Assembly (NCBI GenBank): GCA_964530005.1
Contig: CAZGZD010000005.1
Span: 1 to 46,139, forward strand
Origin: CAZGZD01 sp964530005
Lineage (GTDB): Bacteria > Patescibacteriota > Microgenomatia > UBA1406 > GWC2-37-13
Length of the DNA stretch: 46,139 nucleotides
Direction of reading: 5' to 3'
Shown piece after piece: positions 16,679-24,386 of the stretch (the first letter of the stretch is position 1; each line of letters opens with the position of its first letter). Under the pieces are notes generated by a model, which was not told where the DNA came from, did not search any database, and saw nothing but the letters and a program-made list of their open reading frames with translations. The translations under genes and the position numbers were made by a program.

Positions 16679-17917
16679 TTAGCTTGCTTCTTGATCTTCT
16701 ACCTTTTCACTTTCGGTCGGGGTGGCTTCATTTGCTTCAGCCACTTCAGGAGTCGACTCGACAGATGTGGAATCAACTTCTTGAGCATGTTCTTCTTCTG
16801 GCTCTGCTTGTTCAATTATTACCTCATCCTTTGTCTCCACTTCGGCAGTCTCTATATCTGGCTCGGAGGCTTCTACTACCTGATCTAGATTCGCTTCATT
16901 TTCTGTGTCTTTTTCTTCATCAACTTTTTCTTTTATATCCTCTGATTTTGACTCAGGAGATTTAATTTGATTAATATCAATCTCATATCCGGAAAGCTGG
17001 GAGGCGAGATTCACATTGACGCCACCCTTGCCAATTGCAAGAGGAGCTTGTGATTCATCGACTGTGACCTTAGCTCTTTTGTCGTCTCGATCAAGCTCTA
17101 TTCCTATAATCTTGGCTGGAGAAAGAGCTGCTGTGATGAACTGCTTCTCATCTTTGTTCCACTGGATGATATCAATTTTTTCATCTCCACCAGCTTCGTT
17201 GGTGACTGTCTGTACCCGAATACCTTTTTGACCGACACAAGCCCCGACTGGATCGACTCCTGCTTGAGTGCTGTGGACAGCTATCTTACTGCGCTCTCCT
17301 GGAACGCGCACAACTTGCTTGATCTCAACAGTTCCATTGGCAATCTCAGGTACTTCTCGTTTGAAAAGCTCAGCAATAAGTCGAGGATCGGAGCGAGAGA
17401 TGACGATCTTGGAATTGCCGAATTTGTCTTCTCCAATATCCTTGATGTAGAACACAAGATTAGTATTGACAGTGTAGTGCTCGGATTTGATCTGCTCTTC
17501 TTTGGGTAGTACAGCCTCGACGCGACCGATATCGGCATACGCATTGTATCCGTCGTAGCGAATGATACGGCCTCTAGTTGTGGTGCCGACTTGAGACTTG
17601 TAGTGAGAAACCACTGTCTTTTTCTCTGCCTCTCTAATTTTCTGCAAGATCACTTGTTTGGCGGTCTGGGCAGCTATACGTCCGAATCCAGGTGGCGTGA
17701 TGTCAACTCCGTCTTTGAGAATATGTGCTTCTCCATTATTTTTGTTTACTTTGACTACAGTCTGATCATCCTCTTCTTCGCTGATGTCAGCTACTTCTTT
17801 TTTATAAGCTGCAAGAATTGCGGCCTCAATAGAGGAGACGACATCATCTGGAGTGATGCCTCGCTCGGTCGCAACCTGATTCAGTGCGAGCGCAAACTCG
17901 CTTTTTACAATACTCAT
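16679..17917 (-). CDS. nusA: transcription termination/antitermination protein NusA
   Basis: A 412-residue RNA polymerase-binding factor for pausing, termination and antitermination. The order is an N-terminal RNAP-binding domain (1-125; SEFALALNQVATERGI), S1 domain (TTRGRIIRYDGYNAYADIGRVEAVLP), KH1 (VGACVGQKGIRVQTV) and KH2 (PLAIGKGGVNVNLASQLSGYEI). From about residue 305 the protein is a tail of some 100 residues rich in Glu, Asp, Val and Ser, which replaces structured C-terminal repeats and is probably disordered. The ATG at 17917 is chosen over the GTG at 17923 because a strong extended -10 box ends 8 nt before the ATG, which would make the GTG barely or not transcribed. Confidence 0.95.
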   Translation of the reverse strand: MSIVKSEFALALNQVATERGITPDDVVSSIEAAILAAYKKEVADISEEEDDQTVVKVNKNNGEAHILKDGVDITPPGFGRIAAQTAKQVILQKIREAEKKTVVSHYKSQVGTTTRGRIIRYDGYNAYADIGRVEAVLPKEEQIKSEHYTVNTNLVFYIKDIGEDKFGNSKIVISRSDPRLIAELFKREVPEIANGTVEIKQVVRVPGERSKIAVHSTQAGVDPVGACVGQKGIRVQTVTNEAGGDEKIDIIQWNKDEKQFITAALSPAKIIGIELDRDDKRAKVTVDESQAPLAIGKGGVNVNLASQLSGYEIDINQIKSPESKSEDIKEKVDEEKDTENEANLDQVVEASEPDIETAEVETKDEVIIEQAEPEEEHAQEVDSTSVESTPEVAEANEATPTESEKVEDQEAS

Positions 17918-17925
17918 GGACACTC

Positions 17926-17934
17926 ATTGTACCA
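17926..17934 (-). promoter_or_regulatory. extended -10 promoter of nusA, leaderless
   Basis: TGGTACAAT on the minus strand, with 8 nt between TACAAT and the nusA ATG. This places the transcription start at the start codon and decides the start site. It also suggests that nusA-infB-DHH is a separate transcript from the two paralogous genes upstream. Confidence 0.6.
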
Positions 17935-17994
17935 TAAATTAAAGCAGATTTAATGAAGAATGAGGCGTATTGCGGTGTGATTCAGGAAATAAAT

Positions 17995-18591
17995 CTACAT
18001 ACCGAATTTTTCTTGATACAAATCGTGGTAGTTGTGTTCTCCATTTGTTTTTTTTGGATCAGAACATCCTTTTTGATATTCTTTGCAAAACTCCTCAGTT
18101 TCGCGACAGACGCTGACTAACTCAGGAGGAACTTTATTGTCAATAAGAGTCTTGCATGAAAAACCTTGTTGTGATTCATCAACACCCTTCCAAGCACCAT
18201 TTTCATTTTTCCAAATAGCTCTGTAACCGCTATTGCCATTCAGAGTTATCATTGTGCCAAGAGTAAAATTACCAGCAGTTTTTTCTACCTGCACATATGT
18301 TTTGCCATCACTATTGGGGTTGATTAATTTGATTAACCCACTAAAGTCATAAACGTGAATCGCTTGGTTATCCTTATTTTGTAAAAGGGGCTGTGTAGGA
18401 ATCGGGGTAATTTGTACAACGTTCATTTGTTGATAGGACTCAAGCTGAGTTTGAGATTGTTTATTGAGGAAGTAATACGTCGTAAGAGATGATATGAGTG
18501 CAATAAGCAGAGCAAAAAATAGCAAAGCGGCAATCCTTAAAAAAGGAGTTCCATGTGGAGCTATTTGTTGAGTTTGAGAATATTCTTCCAT
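17995..18591 (-). CDS. membrane-anchored paralog 2 of the HGTP-x-LRI family
   Basis: A 198-residue protein with an N-terminal cytoplasmic stretch ending in PHGTPFLRI, one membrane helix (about 21-43), then NKQSQTQLESYQ and a Pro/Gln linker. The exported part includes IKLINPNSDGKTYVQVEKT and a C-terminal segment with four cysteines (FSCKTL, SVCRET, EFCKEY, KGCSDP), which could form two disulfides outside the membrane. No known family is recognised for the exported part. The start ATG overlaps the stop of paralog 1 by one base (TAATG), so the pair is translationally coupled. See 18591-19307 and 30419-31171 for the relatives. Confidence 0.8.
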   Translation of the reverse strand: MEEYSQTQQIAPHGTPFLRIAALLFFALLIALISSLTTYYFLNKQSQTQLESYQQMNVVQITPIPTQPLLQNKDNQAIHVYDFSGLIKLINPNSDGKTYVQVEKTAGNFTLGTMITLNGNSGYRAIWKNENGAWKGVDESQQGFSCKTLIDNKVPPELVSVCRETEEFCKEYQKGCSDPKKTNGEHNYHDLYQEKFGM

Positions 18592-19307
18592 TATTTTGTG
18601 AATTTGAAAGTTGAGAGAAATAACTCGAAGTTTTTTAATTCGACATTAGTTTGGCTATAAGTACCAATCATATAAGTAAATCCATTTCTTTTTATAAATA
18701 CTCTTCTGTCTTTTCCTCCTTTATATTCCCATGGATTGTTATTCTCAACTACTATTGCTGATTGATTATAAACACTAGTGTTTGGTAGTTTTTTAAAATT
18801 TCCGTAAACATCGTGATTAGAGCCTTGCGCAACGATTTCATTGACTTTGGCCTTAAAAAAATCATCTATGGTCGTTGCGGATATAAAATTATAAACCTCA
18901 ACATTTTTGTTTTCATAACCATTAGGAATAGTAGATACATAAAAAGTCGGAAAGCCTGGTGCTCCGGGTTCATTTTGAATCGCATTGAACAAAACGCTAT
19001 ATTTAAATTCATCATTAATTTCAAGGATAGTTGGATACTTAACTTGGAAGCTGTACTTTGAATAATATGTTTTCCACTTACTTGTTTCATCTGGAATTGT
19101 CCTGGGTGAAAGAGAAGGAACGACTGTTGGAATTATTTCAGGAGCTGGCGGTTGGTAGCTTTGCAACTGTGGTTGATATTGCTTGTTAAGAGAGTAGTAA
19201 GTAGTAAGTGATGAAATAACAGCAATCAGGAGTGCGAAGAAAAGCAACGCTAGTATTCGTAGCAGTGGTGTGCCATGGTGGGCTGGATTTACTGAATTTT
19301 CTTCCAT
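18591..19307 (-). CDS. membrane-anchored paralog 1 of the HGTP-x-LRI family
   Basis: About 238 residues from the ATG at 19307 (a TTG at 19316 is also in frame; the ATG is chosen because the paralogs begin MEE and MDE). The N-terminal module has HHGTPLLRI, a membrane helix and NKQYQPQLQSYQ, then a proline-rich linker. The exported domain begins WKTYYSKYSFQVKYPTILEI and ends with a beta-rich FTYMIGTYS..FELFLSTFKF, an arrangement like the PsbP-like lipoprotein domains often found in such genomes. The function is unknown. It overlaps paralog 2 by one base and lies downstream of the bL25 gene after 60 nt. Confidence 0.8.
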   Translation of the reverse strand: MEENSVNPAHHGTPLLRILALLFFALLIAVISSLTTYYSLNKQYQPQLQSYQPPAPEIIPTVVPSLSPRTIPDETSKWKTYYSKYSFQVKYPTILEINDEFKYSVLFNAIQNEPGAPGFPTFYVSTIPNGYENKNVEVYNFISATTIDDFFKAKVNEIVAQGSNHDVYGNFKKLPNTSVYNQSAIVVENNNPWEYKGGKDRRVFIKRNGFTYMIGTYSQTNVELKNFELFLSTFKFTK

Positions 19308-19367
19308 TAAGTACAAGAATAGGGAGATGGAAGGGGAAAGTCAAATATAGCGTAAGATTTAGGTAGA

Positions 19368-20111
19368 TTATTCTTTATTCTCTTCTTTGGATTCTTCTTC
19401 TTTTTTGTCACCTTCGGATTTTTCAGCCTCGCCTTCTGATTTTTCGCCTTGCTCACCCTCTGCAGCTTCACCTTCTGCGGCTGGTGCTTCTTCGCCCTCA
19501 GCTTCTGCCTCTACTGCGACTTCTGGCTCAAGACTCTCTTCTTTGTGAGCGGTGATTGAGAGGATGAGCTTGTCTGGCTCATCTTTGATCTCGAAGTTGC
19601 CAGACTTCTTGAGATCTGCAACCTTGATCTCGGCACCAATCTCAGTAAGGCCTGATATATCAATCTCAATCTCAGCTGGCAGGTCTTCCGGAAGTGATTC
19701 GACCTGAAGGTGATCATGTTGTAGGATAAGGACTCCGGACTTTTCAGAGACAGCTGGAGCTTCACCCACGACCTTGACAGGTACAGAAGCTTCAATTTTT
19801 TGTTTCAAATCGACTTTTCTGAAGTCGACATGCAGAATCATGTCGCTTACTGGGTGGCGATGTACAGATCTTGTAAGGACAGGCAATTCGCCTTTGTCGA
19901 CCGTGATATAAATGACTCCTGTCTCTTTTGCCTGTCTGAATATCTTCAAAAAGTCTTTGTGATCAATGCTGATTGATTGAGACTTGATATCAGGTCCAAA
20001 GATGTTGGCTGGTATGATTCCTTCGCGCCTGAGCTTTTTTACCTTTTTGCCGATTATTGTTCGAACGCTTGCCTTAAGGGTTAGATGCGCGTGTTTGTCT
20101 TGAGTCGTCAT
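19368..20111 (-). CDS. rplY: 50S ribosomal protein bL25, CTC form
   Basis: A 247-residue 5S-rRNA-binding ribosomal protein of the long CTC/TL5 type. The N-terminal L25 domain (about 1-95) shows LTLKASVRTIIGKKVKKLRR, and HRHPVSDMILHVDFRKV marks the domain junction. The second beta domain (about 96-190) contains the conserved VESLPEDLPAEIEIDISGL. A highly acidic Glu/Ala/Gly tail of about 55 residues follows and is probably disordered; similar acidic tails end NusA and DnaK here. The gene starts 3 nt after the stop of the DUF4012 gene, an unusual partner, so the two form a tight operon. Confidence 0.95.
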   Translation of the reverse strand: MTTQDKHAHLTLKASVRTIIGKKVKKLRREGIIPANIFGPDIKSQSISIDHKDFLKIFRQAKETGVIYITVDKGELPVLTRSVHRHPVSDMILHVDFRKVDLKQKIEASVPVKVVGEAPAVSEKSGVLILQHDHLQVESLPEDLPAEIEIDISGLTEIGAEIKVADLKKSGNFEIKDEPDKLILSITAHKEESLEPEVAVEAEAEGEEAPAAEGEAAEGEQGEKSEGEAEKSEGDKKEEESKEENKE

Positions 20112-20114
20112 ATA

Positions 20115-22409
20115 TTAATTTTTAGAAAGTGTGAATATAAAAATCTTATCAGTGTTAAGAGATGTATTATAGAAAATTCTATTATCTTTTACAAGCGGGG
20201 AAAAATTCTGATTGGTAAGTGCGGTATTTTGAGGCAGAAGTATATCAAGGACGAAGTCTGAATTCTTGGACCCTATCTGTTTTTGCACCACAAGTTGATA
20301 TGTGTTTATACCTTTTTTAAGTCTTTGCGGTAGGCGATAAGTAATACGCACCTCTGTTGTTTTTTGCGGTGGAATTGAGAGAAAAAATCCAACTGTCTTA
20401 TAATTACTTTCTACCTCTTCATATTCTGTGATCGGACTCTCGTTCTGGGTAATTTTTTGTACCTGTGCACCAGTTGGGATGAGTAGCTGGAAGTAATTCT
20501 TATACTCGCCCCCAGGAAACACACCCTGTATTGATTCATTTTTGAAGCTTACTCGGAGCTCATTTTCGATTTTTCCTGAGTCTTGAATGATGACGCGATG
20601 AGTAACCAGTCGACTGACATAAAAATTAGCTTTATTGACACCCAGGTTGGCATCGATTGGGAAGATGAAGTCATTGATGCAGGACCCATCTGGGACTTGG
20701 TCGGAACAAGTAGGTGTGATAAGCCGACCCGACCACTGGAGCTTATTGATCTCCTGAGCAATTTGTCTGTCATCAAATGCCAGAACCATCTGCTTCTCGT
20801 CAAGCGATTTTTTGATAGCTACGGCATAGGGAATTAGCGGTGCGTCTTCTATGTTGACAATCAGATATTTGGCAACAGCTCCAAGAAATGTCTTTTTTTT
20901 GGTAGATCCTGGGAAAAAGTCCTGCTCGGAGTGAGTCTGCGCTTTAATATAGAAGTTGTCCGCAGTTACTGTCTCCCCAAAGTCTGGTAGATATATTGTC
21001 CCATATGCTCCCAGAAGATTTTGTACGGCAGTTGTTGTCAGAAGAATACTGCCTGCAAAGTCTGGAAGATCCATCTCTTTTTTTAGAAAGTATTTAGCTT
21101 TTTGGTAGTTGTCAAAAAAATCAGGGGAGAATGCGCTGTCTCGTAGGAACCAATGAGGTTGATGTAGGTATTTTTTGATTGGAGTTGGTGGCTCTACATG
21201 CGCCACGAGCTGGCCATCTGCGTCATATACATCATAAATACGGATATCTTGGATGCTAAGATCACGCACCGTGAGTGTGCCAAATGATCCGATGAATCCA
21301 CCACCAGGTCTAAGTTCCATATTGTTGGCGAAAAGGAGAAGGTACGTCTTTTCTGAGTCGCGAGCTAATATCGAGTCAAGATATGGGATTGTCTGCTCAA
21401 ATTTCGAAAGTGTGTCTTGAGCAACGCCTACTTGTTCGCGCAGTCGTGTAAGCCGCTCTCCTGTCGCTGGTAGTTTTTGATAAAGAGTTGTGAGATCGGT
21501 ACGCATGGAGTGAATATTTTGACCAAGTATCTGTAGTCTTAATATGAGGTTTTGTTTCTCTTCGGCAGTTTTATTTTTATTAAATACAAGCTGCGCAATG
21601 TGGCTGACATTTTCTTCAAGCCTGAAGCTTGAGTCAAGTATGGTAGAGGCTTTCTCTTCTGTCTCAAATAGATTGTCGGGCGTAAGCGCAAGAGAAAGAA
21701 AAAGATATACTGGTCGAGCAGGAGCGTAGAGAAATCGAGCGATTTTTAAGGTTTTTTTTGCTCCACTGAGTGTATTTTTTGAAGCCTCAATGCGCTGTTT
21801 CTTAAGCTGCATTGCTGACTGGTATATCAGCCCTCCTGAGATGATAAGCGGAATAATAAAGCTCAGATGTATGATGAGAAATATTCCGACAACTGTGCGA
21901 ATGATAAATTTGCGGGTTGCATACTTCTGCCAGTTGAATGAGAATTTTCGAGCACTTCTGGGTGTTTTTTTTATTGTTGCAGCAGGCATAAGATGCTGAA
22001 TATTCAGAAATAACTCAGCGCTACTTGAGAGACTGAACCATAATATTTTTTCAGCATCACTATCGGTTATACGTGGGGTAGTAAGGAGGATGACCTTGAC
22101 ATCGTCAATCTTATTTTCCTTCACATATGCATGGACCTGATTGGCCGATGCTTTTTGACCGATAAAGATAAAAATTATCACCTGTCCATCTGCCCTTTTT
22201 TCTAAAAGACTTCGGACCCCGGTCTGATTTACGAGGAATAGATAATCAAAGTTTCCGAGTCTTTGGGGAAATTGTGAGGATGCAAATATTTCGATGCCAG
22301 AATCATTTTTTTTAAGCTCAGTCTTGAGTCGTGCAGCAAGACCAAAAGATGTTGGGTCGACGATAAGGACTGACTGTTTCTTTTCAAGTGTTTCTGTAAC
22401 AAGCTGCAT
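20115..22409 (-). CDS. DUF4012 large membrane-anchored exported protein
   Basis: A protein of about 764 residues from the ATG at 22409 (the frame is open further upstream, but a divergent promoter occupies that space). Residues 1-150 form an alpha/beta domain of Rossmann-like look (SVLIVDPTSFGLAARL). A membrane helix follows at about 170-200 (IRTVVGIFLIIHLSFIIPLIISG), then a coiled-coil-like helical stretch. The exported DUF4012 domain contains NNMELRPGGGFIGSFGTLTV, with a C-terminal beta-sandwich-like region before FIFTLSKN. DUF4012 proteins are common in CPR and Gram-positive bacteria near surface-polysaccharide genes; the biochemical role is unknown. Coupled to rplY with 3 nt between. Confidence 0.85.
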   Translation of the reverse strand: MQLVTETLEKKQSVLIVDPTSFGLAARLKTELKKNDSGIEIFASSQFPQRLGNFDYLFLVNQTGVRSLLEKRADGQVIIFIFIGQKASANQVHAYVKENKIDDVKVILLTTPRITDSDAEKILWFSLSSSAELFLNIQHLMPAATIKKTPRSARKFSFNWQKYATRKFIIRTVVGIFLIIHLSFIIPLIISGGLIYQSAMQLKKQRIEASKNTLSGAKKTLKIARFLYAPARPVYLFLSLALTPDNLFETEEKASTILDSSFRLEENVSHIAQLVFNKNKTAEEKQNLILRLQILGQNIHSMRTDLTTLYQKLPATGERLTRLREQVGVAQDTLSKFEQTIPYLDSILARDSEKTYLLLFANNMELRPGGGFIGSFGTLTVRDLSIQDIRIYDVYDADGQLVAHVEPPTPIKKYLHQPHWFLRDSAFSPDFFDNYQKAKYFLKKEMDLPDFAGSILLTTTAVQNLLGAYGTIYLPDFGETVTADNFYIKAQTHSEQDFFPGSTKKKTFLGAVAKYLIVNIEDAPLIPYAVAIKKSLDEKQMVLAFDDRQIAQEINKLQWSGRLITPTCSDQVPDGSCINDFIFPIDANLGVNKANFYVSRLVTHRVIIQDSGKIENELRVSFKNESIQGVFPGGEYKNYFQLLIPTGAQVQKITQNESPITEYEEVESNYKTVGFFLSIPPQKTTEVRITYRLPQRLKKGINTYQLVVQKQIGSKNSDFVLDILLPQNTALTNQNFSPLVKDNRIFYNTSLNTDKIFIFTLSKN

Positions 22410-22437
22410 AGTATATATACTATAGTATAATGTTTTG
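22410..22437. promoter_or_regulatory. 28-nt divergent, partly palindromic leaderless promoter pair
   Basis: The whole space between the two divergent starts is GTATATATAC followed by TATAGTATAATG and TTTTG. On the plus strand TATAAT (22426-22431) ends 6 nt before the ATG at 22438; on the minus strand TATAGT (22424-22419) ends 9 nt before the ATG at 22409. Both genes therefore appear leaderless, and the two polymerase sites overlap, so they may exclude each other. Confidence 0.55.
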
Positions 22438-22935
22438 ATGCCAAAGGCGTATCCTACTCCATCTAATAAAATATATTCATGGACTGATTTTAAAAAGCAA
22501 AAGATTGATCCCAAGAAGTCGAGGATATTGGTTGGCGGGTGCTTTGATCTTTTGCATTATGGTCATGTACGATTTTTAGAAGAAGCGCGTGCATTGGGCG
22601 ATATTCTTATTGTGGCGATAGAGTCTGATGAGTTTATAATAAAAAGCAAGAAGAGAAAACCTATTCATATCCAGACTGAGCGCGCCCACAACCTAGCCGC
22701 ACTTATGGCTGTTGATTACATAATCACTCTTCCTTATTTGGCGACAGATCAAAAATACAGGCAGCTCGTCGCAGATATTCAGCCGTCAATAATTGCCGTC
22801 ACAGTAGGCGATCCTCAAATCCAAAACAAAAAAGCACATGGGCAGCTTATTGGAGCACCCGTCGTCTCACTTCCACACTACAAGAAATTTGCAAGTTCAC
22901 ACATATCCCGTAATGCGTCTATTTATCGCGATTGA
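22438..22935 (+). CDS. cytidylyltransferase-family nucleotidyltransferase (RfaE2/TagD-like)
   Basis: A 165-residue protein of the HxGH nucleotidyltransferase superfamily. The nucleotide-binding loop is RILVGGCFDLLHYGHVRFLEEA, with the HxGH motif as HYGH. The second motif, usually ISSTxI, appears as FASSHIS near the C-terminus. These enzymes transfer CMP or AMP to a phosphorylated sugar or alcohol (glycerol-3-phosphate, heptose-1-phosphate, pantetheine phosphate). Length and motifs fit the RfaE2/TagD group, but the substrate cannot be read from sequence. It overlaps thpR by 23 nt. Confidence 0.8.
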   Translation: MPKAYPTPSNKIYSWTDFKKQKIDPKKSRILVGGCFDLLHYGHVRFLEEARALGDILIVAIESDEFIIKSKKRKPIHIQTERAHNLAALMAVDYIITLPYLATDQKYRQLVADIQPSIIAVTVGDPQIQNKKAHGQLIGAPVVSLPHYKKFASSHISRNASIYRD

Positions 22936-23455
22936 TATTCCAGATTCAGAGAAAACAAAGATTGCTACTGAGCTTGTGGAGCTTAAGAGGGACTACAGAG
23001 ACTTTCGGTGGGTGGCGGCTGCCAACTACCATATCACGCTGCATTTCTTGGGAGAAGTGCCAGAAGGGGAGCTCAAATCACTTATTTCACATATTGAAAA
23101 TACAATATTTGATGCTCGATCTTTTTATCTCTATGCTCTGCATGGCGGAATATTCATTCGCAACAAGATTACGCTTTATCTTGAGTTTCAGAAAAATCGA
23201 GAGCTTACGGCACTTGTTGAGGCAGTACGCACTATACAGACTCCAAATCAAAATAATCACAAAATCTTTATACCGCATCTTACTCTGGCCCGATACAAAA
23301 TTCCATCAAAGCAGCAGTATCTGCTAATAAAGAAAAAATTCAATAAGTTCGCACCAGATACGTCATTTGAGGTGAGCAAGATCTATCTTTTCAGTAGCAC
23401 CCTCAATGAGAAGACTCCAGAGTATACGAAAGTCGCTGAATTTGATCTTCATTGA
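22913..23455 (+). CDS. thpR: RNA 2',3'-cyclic phosphodiesterase (2'-5' RNA ligase family)
   Basis: A 180-residue 2H phosphoesterase. Both catalytic His motifs are present: HITL (40-43, in NYHITLHFLGEVP) and HLTL (122-125, in PHLTLARYKI). These form the two-fold symmetric active site that opens 2',3'-cyclic phosphates and can join 2'-5' RNA ends. The start at 22913 (MRLFIAIDIP) is chosen because this strand is the usual N-terminus of the family. The gene overlaps the end of the nucleotidyltransferase gene by 23 nt. The physiological substrate in bacteria is uncertain; it may act on tRNA ends. Confidence 0.9.
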   Translation: MRLFIAIDIPDSEKTKIATELVELKRDYRDFRWVAAANYHITLHFLGEVPEGELKSLISHIENTIFDARSFYLYALHGGIFIRNKITLYLEFQKNRELTALVEAVRTIQTPNQNNHKIFIPHLTLARYKIPSKQQYLLIKKKFNKFAPDTSFEVSKIYLFSSTLNEKTPEYTKVAEFDLH

Positions 23456-23478
23456 AGGCAAACGGCGTCGTCGACTCC

Positions 23479-23769
23479 TTAGAAGATAAAGTAGAGTGCG
23501 ATCTCAACTGCGATGATTGCCACGACAAGCACGATGCTTTTTTGAAAGTCGTGGATGAAATATTTGCGTAGCTTGGTATCTTCGTCTGATGTTTTAGCCG
23601 TGGCAACTTTTACTGGCTTTTCGCGGGTGGCAGAGATATTTTCAGCGATAGCTGGTTTAGTCCCTCGCGTAATTTCGGGTACACGGATATGAACATGTTG
23701 TCCGTGTTCAAGAGCGTGAATCTTGTGTTCAAGCGCCCGCATTTTTTGCTTTTTAGTCTTTTTTCCCAT
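23479..23769 (-). CDS. small C-tail-anchored membrane protein, hypothetical
   Basis: A 96-residue product from the ATG at 23769. A very basic start (MGKKTKKQKMRALEHK) is followed by a His-containing segment with a near repeat (ALEHKIHALEHGQHVHIRV), a Lys/Thr-rich middle, and a single C-terminal membrane helix (SIVLVVAIIAVEIALYFIF) that ends the protein. The topology is therefore tail-anchored with the basic part in the cytoplasm. No family is recognised. The frame remains open upstream to 23949, but that region overlaps the divergent DUF4446 gene and its promoter, so the shorter start is preferred. Confidence 0.6.
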   Translation of the reverse strand: MGKKTKKQKMRALEHKIHALEHGQHVHIRVPEITRGTKPAIAENISATREKPVKVATAKTSDEDTKLRKYFIHDFQKSIVLVVAIIAVEIALYFIF

Positions 23770-23797
23770 AGCTTTTTCCCTTTGTAATTCAATCATA

Positions 23798-23826
23798 TTG
23801 ACAGCAATTTGTAAAGTGTTTACAAT
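23798..23826 (+). promoter_or_regulatory. promoter of the DUF4446 gene, leaderless
   Basis: TTGACA (23798-23803), 17-nt spacer, TACAAT (23821-23826). The ATG at 23836 is 9 nt after the -10 box, so the transcript would start at or just before the start codon. Confidence 0.75.
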
Positions 23827-23835
23827 GATCTCACG

Positions 23836-24285
23836 ATGATTATTTATGGAGCCATGGCTTTTATTGTTGTCTGGCTCGCTACCTTGAGCTTTTTTCTTTA
23901 CAAGACACGTCGCCACTACCTTACACTGGTCACTCATACGAAAAAGCACACAATAGAGGGAATTCTTGATCAGTTGGTCACAGATGATACGCGCTTAACT
24001 GACAAGATCGACACAATTGGCAAAGAGCTAAGTCGTGTAGCTGCTGAGCAGACTGGGCATTTTCAAAAAGTCGGGGTTGTCCGCTTCAACCCATTCGGCA
24101 GATCAGGTGGAGGGGAGCAAAGCTTTGTGCTGGCACTGCTTGATAAAAAAAATAGCGGAATTGTGCTGAACTTTATTAGTACGCATGAGGGGCTGCGCGT
24201 TTATACAAAAGAAGTCGCCGAAGGCGCGGGGCGCGGAGTACAGCTTTCTGAGGAAGAGAAACAGGCTATTGCAACAAGCACATAA
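23836..24285 (+). CDS. DUF4446 family membrane protein
   Basis: A 149-residue protein: N-terminal membrane helix (3-22), a coiled-coil-like stretch (HTKKHTIEGILDQL through KIDTIGKELSRVAAEQ), then the conserved DUF4446 domain with VGVVRFNPFGRSGGGEQSFVLALLD and GIVLNFISTHEGLRVYTKEV. It ends with LSEEEKQAI, the usual end of the family. DUF4446 genes are often near parB or chromosome-maintenance genes in Firmicutes; the function is unknown and no parB is in this window. It has its own strong promoter. Confidence 0.88.
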   Translation: MIIYGAMAFIVVWLATLSFFLYKTRRHYLTLVTHTKKHTIEGILDQLVTDDTRLTDKIDTIGKELSRVAAEQTGHFQKVGVVRFNPFGRSGGGEQSFVLALLDKKNSGIVLNFISTHEGLRVYTKEVAEGAGRGVQLSEEEKQAIATST

Positions 24286-24332
24286 TATATTTTCGGCAAG
24301 TATTTATTGATATTTATATAAAAAAGGTTCAC

Positions 24333-24361
24333 TTGTTTTGTAAAAAGAATTACTTTATTAT
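24333..24361 (+). promoter_or_regulatory. promoter of the DUF3048 gene
   Basis: TTGTTT (24333-24338), 17-nt spacer, TATTAT (24356-24361). The start codon at 24387 leaves a short leader of roughly 20 nt with no Shine-Dalgarno sequence. Confidence 0.55.
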
Positions 24362-24386
24362 GTATTAATTACGCAAAAATTCTGAT

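Noticed and set aside
17918..17923. GTG start of nusA at 17923
   Set aside because: It lies only 2 nt after the -10 box, upstream of the expected transcription start.
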